From positions 1 through 33,518 of the forward strand of contig JBJXFI010000031.1 in the NCBI GenBank assembly GCA_046154695.1: a stretch of 33,518 nt of DNA, written 5' to 3'. Of this stretch, positions 23,621 to 31,785 are shown piece by piece. The position numbers were made by a program, and so were the translations under genes. Numbering within the stretch: the stretch's first letter is position 1; every line of letters starts with the position of its first letter. The DNA is from DALYLB01 sp046154695. GTDB lineage: Bacteria > Acidobacteriota > Blastocatellia > RBC074. The notes under the pieces were generated by a model. The model made no database searches, was not told where the DNA came from, and worked only from the letters and a program-made list of their open reading frames with translations.

Positions 23621-25279
23621 TCAACGTGGATTTCCAGCGGATTTACGAGCGAAGAGAAGGCCCGCGAACGCGAGTGAGGCGAGCGCGCAGGCGATGGCGA
23701 ACCAGTCGCCATGCCGGGCATAGAAGGTCAGGGAGCGCCTCGATTGGGCCTCCCAGCGCCGCGTTCCCGACGAAAAGAGCGGAAGGGGATCGACGATGCG
23801 CCCATCGCTGGTGATAAGGGCGCTGATCCCGGCATTCGTCACGCGAAGCAGATCCCGGTCGTTCTCGACGGCGCGCATGACGGCGTGCGCGAGGTGCTGC
23901 CGCGCGCCGCCGGTATTTCCGAACCAGGCGTCATTCGACACATTCACCAGAAGCGTGGCGCCGTTCCGGACGAACCGGCGCACGAGGTCGGGATAGGCCG
24001 ATTCATAACAGATGAAAGCCCCGACGCGCGGATAATCGGTGGTGCGCTCGATGGAGGCCTCCTGATCGAGCGAGATCGCGACCTTGGGCTCCAGCCGTAT
24101 CTGATTGACAACCGCCTCGCCCCCCGGCGAGAAGCCCGCCGAATCACTGGAGATCACCCGCGGGACGACATGCTTCAGCAGAAAGTTGAGCGGCACATAT
24201 TCGCCGAAGGGGACGAGACGGATCTTGTCGTAGCGTTTGAGCGGTTTCGGCTCTTTTCCGGGATTCGGGCTGACGATTTGAATGCTGTTGAAGTACCGAT
24301 CCGAATTTGCGCCGGCGACCAGGCCTTCCACGCGGGTCGTGGTGTTGAGAAGCATGTGAGCGCGGAGCTCGCCGGCCAGCCGGTCCATCCGGTCGCGAAG
24401 GAGCATGTCGCTCTCATAGAAGAGCGCGAGCGGCGATTCGGCCCAGATGACCAGATCGACCCGCCCGCCCGGCGCGCGTTCGAGGGCCTCCCGCGTCAGG
24501 GCGATGGTGTTCTCCAGATCCCGCCCGGTATCCGTTGAGTTGGGCGGAAGATTGGGCTGCACGCCGATCGCGGTGACCGTCCCCCCGGCGACGTTTCCGG
24601 ACGGACGCTGTGAACCGGCGAAGAGAACGGCGAGCGATGCGAAGATAACGAGCGCGACCGCGGCCTTCGCGGTCCCCCGCGCCCTGAGGTTGAACAACAG
24701 AATCACCAGCGCGCTTCCCGCGGCCAGTTCCGCGCTGATCAGCGCGACGCCGCCCGCCTGCGCGAGCCTTGCTATCGGGAAATACCGGTACTGCGACACC
24801 CCGAGCGCATTCCACGTCACGCCCGTCACCCACGGGCGCAGCCACTCCGTCGCGACCCAGAGGACCGGCGAGAGCGCGATCGACCAGATCCCCCACCGAT
24901 TGACGAACCCCGCCGTCATTGCCGCGAAGAGCCCGGGGAAGATCGCCAGAATCGCGGCGAACAGAAGCGCCACAGCATATGCCGCAACCGAGAGCATCTC
25001 GCCGAAATGGACCATCGAATGGGCAATCCAGTTCTCCGCAAAGAAGGTGAACTCGATCCCCATCAACCACCCCAGCCAAAACGCCCGCCGCGATCCAATC
25101 CCCCGCGCGAGCACTGCCAGCAGCGGCGCGAGCGCGACCCAGGCAAGATAATTCAGATCGAACGGAGGAAAGGCCAGCAGCAGCAGCAGCGCCGCCGCCA
25201 CCGCCATCATCGCCTGCCACAATATTCCATCCGGATCGAGCGAGAGCCCCTTCCCCGCAAAGCCGGCGGAGCCTCTCAT
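23621..25279 (-). CDS. lnt: Apolipoprotein N-acyltransferase
   Basis: A 552-aa inner-membrane enzyme that adds the third acyl chain to the N-terminal cysteine of lipoproteins, the last step of lipoprotein maturation in diderms. About seven hydrophobic segments occupy residues 20-225 and a final one is near 530-548. The nitrilase-like periplasmic domain holds the complete triad E281 (WAESP), K352 (YDKIRLVPFGEYVP) and C424 (FICYESAYPD). Length is close to that of E. coli Lnt (about 510). ATG 25279 has no SD sequence; instead a heptamer array lies 14 bases upstream. The lipoprotein at 22650 is a potential substrate. Confidence 0.95.
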   Translation of the reverse strand: MRGSAGFAGKGLSLDPDGILWQAMMAVAAALLLLLAFPPFDLNYLAWVALAPLLAVLARGIGSRRAFWLGWLMGIEFTFFAENWIAHSMVHFGEMLSVAAYAVALLFAAILAIFPGLFAAMTAGFVNRWGIWSIALSPVLWVATEWLRPWVTGVTWNALGVSQYRYFPIARLAQAGGVALISAELAAGSALVILLFNLRARGTAKAAVALVIFASLAVLFAGSQRPSGNVAGGTVTAIGVQPNLPPNSTDTGRDLENTIALTREALERAPGGRVDLVIWAESPLALFYESDMLLRDRMDRLAGELRAHMLLNTTTRVEGLVAGANSDRYFNSIQIVSPNPGKEPKPLKRYDKIRLVPFGEYVPLNFLLKHVVPRVISSDSAGFSPGGEAVVNQIRLEPKVAISLDQEASIERTTDYPRVGAFICYESAYPDLVRRFVRNGATLLVNVSNDAWFGNTGGARQHLAHAVMRAVENDRDLLRVTNAGISALITSDGRIVDPLPLFSSGTRRWEAQSRRSLTFYARHGDWFAIACALASLAFAGLLFARKSAGNPR

Positions 25280-25293
25280 AAATTTGCCCCCAT

Positions 25294-25342
25294 CTTATTC
25301 ATCATTTTTCATTTTGTATTTTTCACTTCTCATTTTTCATTG
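25294..25342 (-). repeat. Heptamer array (AATGAAA type) before lnt
   Basis: Seven consecutive 7-base units on the minus strand, from 25342 downward: AATGAAA, AATGAGA, AGTGAAA, AATACAA, AATGAAA, AATGATG, AATAAGA. The consensus is AATGAAA. It stops 14 bases before the lnt ATG. The same unit appears twice directly before truB (16440-16453). Confidence 0.75.
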
Positions 25343-25455
25343 CCGGAACGCCTTGCATAAAGCGAATCGAGGAAAAAACGCCAGAGGGATAATGGAAAAA
25401 GGAAAAATGCTGATGCTAACGGATTTTATGGTTGCACTAACAACCGCTCAACATC

Positions 25456-25491
25456 GAAGTAGGGGCAGGCCCCCGTGCCTGCCCCTACTTC
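25456..25491. repeat. Perfect 15-bp palindrome (GTAGGGGCAGGC type)
   Basis: GAAGTAGGGGCAGGC (25456-25470) pairs perfectly with GCCTGCCCCTACTTC (25477-25491) around the loop CCCCGT. It lies directly at the 3' end of the SPOR gene (stop at 25485-25487), so it overlaps its last codons and may end its transcript. It belongs to the GTAGGG...CCCTAC class of dispersed extragenic palindromes and resembles the ends of the element at 5150-5261. Confidence 0.65.
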
Positions 25492-25916
25492 CTTTCGTTC
25501 GATTCGGGAATGCAGTTCGTGATACCCGGCGGGCAGGTGGCCACGATATTGACCGATCCATAGCCGGAGTTGTTCAGGTCATGAGTCAGGGCTTCCGCGT
25601 CGGTCCGCTTGACGAGCGGGCCGACGCGGATCAGATACCCCTGATTGAACGGATCGGCCTCGATATCCGCCGGCACCCGACGCTGGTCCCACAGCGCGGT
25701 GCTCAATTTCTCCGCCGCGCTGAAAGTCTGCAATCCGAGCACGCGAACCGTGAATCCACGGCCGTCCTTCGCCACCTCGAGCGTGCCTTCCGGTGACGAG
25801 ACATAGGTCACCAGGATTCCGGACGCAAAATAGAGGGCACAGAGCAGCGCGAGCCCGAAAAAGATCGCAATCCCGTGCCGGTCTCTGCTGTTGAGATGCT
25901 TGAGCGCATTGAGCAT
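25485..25916 (-). CDS. SPOR-domain single-pass membrane protein
   Basis: A 143-aa inner-membrane protein with a cytoplasmic N-terminus, one transmembrane segment (about 15-38) and a periplasmic SPOR domain (about 55-125: FTVRVLGLQTFSAAEKLSTA ... GYLIRVGPLVKRTDAEALTH). SPOR domains bind denuded glycan strands of septal peptidoglycan, so a role in cell division or wall remodelling is likely. Two late cysteines (CPPGITNC) lie in the tail. ATG 25916 is preferred to TTG 25931. The tail is encoded within the palindrome at 25456-25491. Confidence 0.85.
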   Translation of the reverse strand: MLNALKHLNSRDRHGIAIFFGLALLCALYFASGILVTYVSSPEGTLEVAKDGRGFTVRVLGLQTFSAAEKLSTALWDQRRVPADIEADPFNQGYLIRVGPLVKRTDAEALTHDLNNSGYGSVNIVATCPPGITNCIPESNERK

Positions 25917-26114
25917 AGACGTGTTCTTCAACCTGTTGCCGGTCTGTCGAATGATTCGCGGTTATTTTAGATCAGATTTCAAATTTGATGTGGGGAAAAT
26001 TCAATGCGGCGGGAGAGCGGGCCCGGGCCTTGCGAAAAAAGAGGAGGCAAGCTCACAATGCCGGATACCGCATGCGGGACCCAACGAAAACCCATTCAAC
26101 GAGAGGAACGACGA

Positions 26115-27314
26115 ATGCCCATAAGCGCACTGCGATCGATCGCTGCCGTGAGTTTGACTGTTCTGCTGGCTGTTCCGGCCATTGCGCAGGAATCGGCAAA
26201 AGAGGCCCGGCTTCGAAAGCGGGCCGCCAGGCTCCATCGACAGGCGATTGTCATCGACACTCACAACGACGTCACCTCGCCGATGACCGACGAGGAATAC
26301 GATCTCGGCGCGCGCGACACGGGCGGAAAGAACCAGACGGACCTCCCGCGAATGAAGGAGGGCGGGCTGGATGCGGAGTTCTTCGCGATCTATGTCGCGA
26401 GCAAATACGCGCGCGAGGGAGGCGCCGCCCGACGCGCGCTCGATATGATCGACGGCGTCTATGAGCAGGTTCGCCGCCATCCCAAATCGATCGAAATGGC
26501 CTATACCGCCGCCGACATTCGCCGCATCCACCATGCGAGGCGCGTGGCCGCCCTGATGGGCATCGAGGGCGGCCACGCCATCGAGGACAGCCTGTCGGCC
26601 CTGCGCCAGTTCTACCGGCTCGGCGTGCGATATATGACGCTGACGCATACCAATTCCAACAACTGGGCCGACTCCGCCGGGGGCATCAGCAACCCGCCCG
26701 AGAAGCGGTTCGGCGGCCTGAGCGATTTCGGAAAAGAGGTCGTCCTCGAAATGAACCGCCTGGGCATGATGGTCGATATCTCGCACGTCGGCGACGAGAC
26801 CTTCTGGGACTGCGTCGAGACCAGCCAGGCTCCCCTTATCGCCTCTCACTCCTCATGCCGCGCGCTGACCAACGTCCCCCGCAACCTGACCGACGAGATG
26901 CTGCGGGCCCTCGGGAAAAAGGGCGGCGTCGTGATGATCAATTTTTATAACGGATTCATCAACACCGAATACGCCAGGCCCGGCGATCCGCCCCCGACCC
27001 GGCCGGCCGAGACGGCGACGCTCGACATGCTGATGGCCCATTTCGAGCACGCCATCAAGGTCGCCGGCATCGATCACGTCGGCATCGGCTCGGACTTCGA
27101 CGGCGTCGACGGGAAGCTCCCCGCCGGCATGGAGGATGTCTCGAAACTGCCCGTCATCACCTACGAACTGCTCAAGCGCGGCTATTCCGACGCCGATGTC
27201 CGAAAGGTCCTCGGCGGGAATCTGCTGCGCGTCATGACCGAGGTCGAACGGACCGCCAGGCGAATGCGGGCCTCCGGAAAGATCCCGTCCTTCACCCGCC
27301 TCAAGGCCAATTGA
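26115..27314 (+). CDS. Exported membrane dipeptidase (M19)
   Basis: A 399-aa zinc dipeptidase of the renal dipeptidase family. A signal peptide (1-25, ending AIAQ) directs it to the periplasm. Metal ligands are all present: H50 and D52 (IDTHND), E151 (GIEGGHA), H224 (DISHVGD) and H245 (ASHSS), with the aspartate of GIGSDFDG. The family hydrolyses dipeptides, often with a D-residue at the C-terminal position, so cell-wall peptide turnover or peptide scavenging is likely. ATG 26115 was chosen over the 37-residue upstream extension because the signal peptide begins there and AGAGGAA lies upstream. A tandem 12-mer array follows the stop. Confidence 0.94.
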   Translation: MPISALRSIAAVSLTVLLAVPAIAQESAKEARLRKRAARLHRQAIVIDTHNDVTSPMTDEEYDLGARDTGGKNQTDLPRMKEGGLDAEFFAIYVASKYAREGGAARRALDMIDGVYEQVRRHPKSIEMAYTAADIRRIHHARRVAALMGIEGGHAIEDSLSALRQFYRLGVRYMTLTHTNSNNWADSAGGISNPPEKRFGGLSDFGKEVVLEMNRLGMMVDISHVGDETFWDCVETSQAPLIASHSSCRALTNVPRNLTDEMLRALGKKGGVVMINFYNGFINTEYARPGDPPPTRPAETATLDMLMAHFEHAIKVAGIDHVGIGSDFDGVDGKLPAGMEDVSKLPVITYELLKRGYSDADVRKVLGGNLLRVMTEVERTARRMRASGKIPSFTRLKAN

Positions 27315-27340
27315 GGCGCGTTGCGAATTCCCCATTCATT

Positions 27341-27388
27341 TCAGATAGCGGGTCAGATAGCGGGTCAGATAGCGGGTCAGATAGCGGG
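27341..27388. repeat. Four perfect tandem copies of a 12-mer
   Basis: TCAGATAGCGGG is repeated exactly four times. The array begins 26 bases after the dipeptidase stop and ends 65 bases before the stop of the convergent epimerase-like gene. Perfect identity implies recent expansion by slippage; copy number probably varies among strains. No hairpin or coding role is evident. Confidence 0.9.
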
Positions 27389-27453
27389 CGACCAATTCGC
27401 GCGCGTGGTCTTCCCGTAAATGTTGCCGCGGGCGGAGCCGGAGCCTCGGCGGC

Positions 27454-28317
27454 TCAGCCCCGCATTTTCTTGTACGCCGCAAGGCATTTTTCCGCCGTTT
27501 CCAGGGAGGAAAACCGGCTGCCTTCCTGCTCCATCAGGTAATATTCGGCGCCGCCTTTGGCTTCCGCCGCCGCGAAGATCTGCTTCCACGGCGATTCGCC
27601 CTCGCCGAACAGCACGCGATAGCCCTTCTCTTCCTTCGGATCGCCTTTCGCCCAATCCTTCAGATGCAACGAACGGATGCGGCCGGGATTTGCGTTGATC
27701 CACGCTACGCAATCGGCGCCCGCCTCGACGCACGTTCCGACATCGAATTGCAGCGTCACGTCCCTGGGCGTGTTGGCGGCGAGAATATCCATCGGGCGTT
27801 TGCCCTCGATCGGCATGAATTCGAGCTTGTGGTTATGGAAGCCGGCGCGCATGCCGAGCGGAGTCAGTTTCTCCTGCGCCGCCGTCAGCTTGTCGGCGAC
27901 GCCTTTCCAGCCGTCGAGCCCCTGCACGCGCCCGGCGCTCGCCATCACCAGCGTTTTCGAGCCGATAATTTGATTGAGCTCGATCGCTTTCGGCAGATTT
28001 TCCGGGGTGAACACATTCGCGCCGTTATGGGTGGACAGGCATTTGATCTTCAGTTCATCGAGCAGTTTGCGAACTTCCCTGGCATATTCGGGCGTCCATT
28101 GCGTGTACGGCGCATAGAACTCGACGACTTCGTACCCCAGCCGGGCGACGGCGCGAACCGTGCCCATCAGGTCTTTGGCCAATTCATCGCGCACCGCATA
28201 AAGCTCGATGCCGACGGGCAGACGTTTTTGAGCCGCCGCGGGCAGGGCCAGCGCAACAGAAGCCGCGCCGGCCATGGATAGAAAAGTTCGACGAGAGAAC
28301 GCAGTCCGTGATGTCAT
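27454..28317 (-). CDS. Tat-exported sugar phosphate isomerase/epimerase-like TIM barrel
   Basis: A 287-aa protein with an N-terminal Tat signal (SRRTFLSMAG, cleavage near AAAQK), implying that it folds with a metal before export. The mature part is an AP-endonuclease-2/xylose-isomerase-like barrel: VVEFYAPY, GFHNHKLEF, LQFDVGTC, SLHLKDW and the final LMEQEG supply the usual E/H/D metal ligands. ATG 28317, with the SD sequence GGAGGAG, was chosen over the upstream extension. The substrate is unknown; the family includes sugar isomerases and myo-inositol or keto-sugar enzymes. It is the last gene of a probable three-gene minus-strand operon. Confidence 0.88.
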   Translation of the reverse strand: MTSRTAFSRRTFLSMAGAASVALALPAAAQKRLPVGIELYAVRDELAKDLMGTVRAVARLGYEVVEFYAPYTQWTPEYAREVRKLLDELKIKCLSTHNGANVFTPENLPKAIELNQIIGSKTLVMASAGRVQGLDGWKGVADKLTAAQEKLTPLGMRAGFHNHKLEFMPIEGKRPMDILAANTPRDVTLQFDVGTCVEAGADCVAWINANPGRIRSLHLKDWAKGDPKEEKGYRVLFGEGESPWKQIFAAAEAKGGAEYYLMEQEGSRFSSLETAEKCLAAYKKMRG

Positions 28318-28424
28318 ATCGGTCTCCTCCGCATGGTAAGTGTACAACCAGCGCCGCGCGCCGCGGCGAGAGATTGAATAAAGCGTCTTCAGTTCACAAG
28401 AACTCTTCCAGAATCCGGCGTTAC

Positions 28425-29522
28425 TCAGCGCGACAACGCCGCCTGCAGCATTGCCCGCGTGTAACCCACATTGTAGATCTCGCCGGCGAACCCGCCGCCG
28501 CCCACCTTGGCGTAGGTTCCCACGATGCCGCCTTCGCGTTCGCGGTCGTAATCGAGGGCGCGGGGGTGTTCGGGATAAAGTCCGCGCGTGTATTTCTGCC
28601 GCACCAGCTCCTTCATCACGGCGAGCATATCGACCTGGCCTTCGTCGAGAAACACTTCGGTGTATTTTTCATACGGCTTGCGCACGATCACATTCCGATA
28701 GTGAACGTGGTTGATGCAATCCCGCGCGCCGAAATATCGCGCGACGGCGACCGGGTCCTCGCCGAGTTCGCGCGTCACGCCGCAGTCGAAGGTGATGCCG
28801 TTCGCCGGGCTCTTGACGATCTCCACAAGCCGCTTCCACCCCGCGAGCGTCGACATGATCTGTCCCGACCCCCGGCTGATCGGCGCGGGCGGATCGTTGG
28901 GATGCAGGGCCATGCGCACGCCCGCCTGTTCGGCCACCGGAATGATCGCTTTCAGAAAATACGCCGCATTGGCCCACATCTCCTCCAGTGTGTGCGCGCC
29001 CTCTTCCGGCAAGGGCGGCAGGTCCTTGATCCGATCGTAATCGAAGGCCGTCAACCCCGCGCCCGCGCGCCCCAGCTCCTCGTAATAGCCCTCCACGATG
29101 CGGTGCGCGTAGAAGTTATATTCAACGACGGGCAGGCCCGCTTTGCCGGCGGCGCGAATGGACGCGTTGACCTTCTCGATCTCTTCATCGCGCCCCGGCC
29201 GGCCGTACAGCGTCTTGGGAAAGCCGGAGATCATCATGTTGCAGATCGTCAGCCCGCCCGCCTTGAAACGGTCCATTCGTTCGCGCAAAACCGCTTCCGT
29301 CCAGGGAATCGGCGGTCCGCCCATCAACACATAATCCACGCCGATTTGCTTGATGCGGCGCATCCCGGCGGCATCGGCGTCAGGGCGCACGCCGAGGCAG
29401 ATTTTCGGCGCTCCGCTCTCAGCGGGCGGCCACACGGCCTTTTGTTGCGCCGCGGGCGCCGTCGGAGCCAGCAGCGCCGATGCGCCGATGGCCTGCATGA
29501 TCTCTCTGCGGGTAACTTTCAT
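28425..29522 (-). CDS. Mannonate dehydratase-like (UxuA-type) TIM barrel, putatively exported
   Basis: A 365-aa protein resembling mannonate dehydratase, which removes water from D-mannonate in uronate catabolism. UxuA-type signatures are ALHPNDPP, FDCGVTRE, INHVHYRNV, DEGQVDM and YPEHPR. Unlike cytoplasmic UxuA, it starts with a twin-arginine-like segment (TRREIMQAIGASALL, cleavage near APAAQQ), so it may be exported or may retain a degenerate signal. ATG 29522 has GAGGG upstream. It lies between the PD40 gene and the epimerase-like gene with gaps of about 110 bases each. Whether it acts on mannonate needs testing. Confidence 0.82.
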   Translation of the reverse strand: MKVTRREIMQAIGASALLAPTAPAAQQKAVWPPAESGAPKICLGVRPDADAAGMRRIKQIGVDYVLMGGPPIPWTEAVLRERMDRFKAGGLTICNMMISGFPKTLYGRPGRDEEIEKVNASIRAAGKAGLPVVEYNFYAHRIVEGYYEELGRAGAGLTAFDYDRIKDLPPLPEEGAHTLEEMWANAAYFLKAIIPVAEQAGVRMALHPNDPPAPISRGSGQIMSTLAGWKRLVEIVKSPANGITFDCGVTRELGEDPVAVARYFGARDCINHVHYRNVIVRKPYEKYTEVFLDEGQVDMLAVMKELVRQKYTRGLYPEHPRALDYDREREGGIVGTYAKVGGGGFAGEIYNVGYTRAMLQAALSR

Positions 29523-29632
29523 AATGTCCCTCGGGAATCGTGTCGAGATCAATACGGCTTATCTGTTGATCACTTCCAACATTAATCTATTCTCGCCGCC
29601 GTTTTTGATTTCAACGACATAAATGGATTCGA

Positions 29633-31123
29633 TCACCTGCTCACCAACCGGTAACTCACAAACGCCAGTTGCCTGCTGTCGGGCGACCACGAGGGCACGT
29701 TGATCGTCCCCTGCCCCCCGAACAGTTTCGCCAGCACCTGGATTTCGCCATACCCCGCGGGCGTCACGGGAATCAACCGCAGCATCACATCCTTGTTCGC
29801 CGGATGACCCGTCACGTCCTTTTCATACGAGATGATCACCAGCCATTTCCCATCGGGTGACGGATGCGCGAACCAGTTGTTGTATTCGTCCTTCGTGACC
29901 TGAATTTGCTCGCTCCCGTCGGCGTTCATTCGCCAGATCTGCATCAGGCCGCTGCGCACCGAATTGAAATAGATGTGCTTGCCGTCGGGCGAATACTCCG
30001 GGCCGTCATCCAGGCCCTCCGCCGTCGTCAGCCGCGTCTCTTCCCCGCCTTCGACCGGAATGCTGTACACATCGTAATTGCCGTTGCGATCCGCGCAATA
30101 GACCAGCGTCTTGCCGTCCGGCGACCAGCCGTGCCAATAGGACGGCGCGAGTTTGGTGACGCGGCGGGGCGTCCCGCCGGTAATCGGCAGCACGTAAATC
30201 AACGAGCGCCGCTGCTCCTGCGACTGATCGCTGATCACCAGCTGCGTGCCGTCCGGCGAGATCCCGTGATCGTTGTTGCAGCGGATGGCGAATCCCGTGT
30301 CGATCGTCTCCGGCGTCCCGCCCGTGACCGGCAGCTTGATCATCCGTCCGGCCCGATTGAGCAGAAAGTACTTGCCGTCGCGCGACCAGTTGGGCGCCTC
30401 AAAATGCTCCTGGGCCGTGTAAACGACCTTCCGGTCCTTCGACGCGATGGCGATCGTCTCCAGCGTGCTCTCCAGCACCCGCGGCTTGTTGACGATCTCG
30501 ACGTTCGAGAAGACGGCCTTTTCGATCGCGTTATTGTCGTGCGCGCAGACGCCGAGGCCGACGTAAAAGGGCTCCGTCAGTTTGATCCGGAATGAGCCGC
30601 CGGCCGGCCTGAGCGCCTCGCCTTCACGGGCGATCGACATGAAAACGTAGTCGCCCTCCTTCTCGATGCGCAGCCGGGACGGCCCCTTGACATTGGATTG
30701 AATCTCGCGCGTCGGCCCGCCCTTGACCTCACGGTATTGCAGCGAAGTCAGCCCGTCGCCATGCAGCGCCGCGTCGGCGTACGCGGAATCGGCATCCAGA
30801 CTCTGGCGAATGAGGAGCACGCCCTTGCGATGCGCGTTGCCGCCCGAGCCGAGGATTTTGATGTCCGCGGCCAGCGACACATCCCCCGACATGCGCTTCC
30901 AGAGGAAATGAAACCCGTCCGTCACGGCCCACATATTCTCGCCGCCGCCCGCGATGGTGTAGCTCCCGGCGGACGCGTCGTATTCCGCGGAGCCGGGCTT
31001 TTGCACCGCGCCGACATCGGCGTGATTGTCGAAGATGCCGATCGGCGCCGGCTGCTGCGAAGAGACCACCTGCAGCAACAAAACACCAATGATGACGAGA
31101 CTGAATGGAATGTGTGGTTTCAT
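29633..31123 (-). CDS. Exported PD40 beta-propeller protein with N-terminal lectin-like domain
   Basis: A 496-aa exported protein (signal peptide 1-22). Residues about 30-200 resemble a concanavalin/LamG-like jelly roll (GDVSLAADIKILG ... RKGVLLIRQSLDADSAYADA). Residues 225-495 contain TolB-like WD40/PD40 blades marked by repeated SPDGK/SRDGK (NWSRDGKYF, GISPDGTQL, GWSPDGKTL, EYSPDGKHI, HPSPDGKWL, SWSPDSRQL), a complete six-bladed propeller. No catalytic residues are recognisable; a carbohydrate- or protein-binding function is likely. ATG 31123, with AAGGTGA upstream, starts the signal peptide. It is the first gene of the minus-strand sugar group. Confidence 0.88.
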   Translation of the reverse strand: MKPHIPFSLVIIGVLLLQVVSSQQPAPIGIFDNHADVGAVQKPGSAEYDASAGSYTIAGGGENMWAVTDGFHFLWKRMSGDVSLAADIKILGSGGNAHRKGVLLIRQSLDADSAYADAALHGDGLTSLQYREVKGGPTREIQSNVKGPSRLRIEKEGDYVFMSIAREGEALRPAGGSFRIKLTEPFYVGLGVCAHDNNAIEKAVFSNVEIVNKPRVLESTLETIAIASKDRKVVYTAQEHFEAPNWSRDGKYFLLNRAGRMIKLPVTGGTPETIDTGFAIRCNNDHGISPDGTQLVISDQSQEQRRSLIYVLPITGGTPRRVTKLAPSYWHGWSPDGKTLVYCADRNGNYDVYSIPVEGGEETRLTTAEGLDDGPEYSPDGKHIYFNSVRSGLMQIWRMNADGSEQIQVTKDEYNNWFAHPSPDGKWLVIISYEKDVTGHPANKDVMLRLIPVTPAGYGEIQVLAKLFGGQGTINVPSWSPDSRQLAFVSYRLVSR

Positions 31124-31290
31124 ACTTTCACCTTTGCCATGCGCGAAGCGCAAGCGGCCTGCGCCTCGATAAGGCTCAAGAGCCGTTTCCGGGAGCTAAA
31201 TCAAAACATGCAACATTGCCTCGATTCCGCCAGCTTAAGGCCATTGCCGATGACTTGGCAACGCGCGAGCCATCGCCTACCATCATCGGC

Positions 31291-31785
31291 GTGCGAAATC
31301 TGGTCACCTTCTCCGCAATTCTCGAAATTCTCGCCATCACGACCTGGGTTGGCGGAATGGCCGCGCTGGCCTTCATCGCCGCGCCGGCCGTCTTTCAAAC
31401 GATCTCATCGCGTGAACAGGCGGGAAAGACCTTCGGCCTGATCCTGAAACGGTTCCATCCCGTGATGTATGCCTGCGGCGGGGCCATCCTGGCGGCGGGC
31501 GGCATGCGATGGGCCGGGAGTTTCAACCATTCCCTGCGGGCGTCGGAGGTCACGCGATATGTCATTGCCCTGCTGATGCTGGGGTTGGCGGTCTATTCAG
31601 GGCGGATCGTCTCGCGCAGGCTGGATGCGCTGCGGGCGAAGATGTCGAACGGGATCGACCGCACCCCGAAGGACGACCCGCGGCGCGTCGAGTTCAACCG
31701 GCTGCATCGGCTCTCGACGACCCTCATGGCGTTCAATCTACTGCTGGGGCTGGGGCTGGCCGTGATGTTCGCGCTGGAGGATTGA
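31291..31785 (+). CDS. Small integral membrane protein, DUF4149-like
   Basis: About 164 aa with four hydrophobic segments (about 5-28, 48-70, 83-104, 140-162) and a charged loop with RTPKDDPRRVEFNRLHRLS between the last two. The layout TTWVGGMAALAFIAAPAVF ... FNRLHRLSTTLMAFNLLLGL is typical of DUF4149 proteins (a domain of unknown function), related to copper-resistance D-like membrane proteins. GTG 31291 was chosen because the membrane protein begins there and no ATG exists in the frame after 31105; no SD sequence is evident. Its last 48 bases overlap the convergent aroDE gene. Confidence 0.72.
   Translation: MRNLVTFSAILEILAITTWVGGMAALAFIAAPAVFQTISSREQAGKTFGLILKRFHPVMYACGGAILAAGGMRWAGSFNHSLRASEVTRYVIALLMLGLAVYSGRIVSRRLDALRAKMSNGIDRTPKDDPRRVEFNRLHRLSTTLMAFNLLLGLGLAVMFALED

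Noticed and set aside
27341..27388. CRISPR array
   Set aside because: The units are 12 bases with no spacers; it is a simple tandem repeat.
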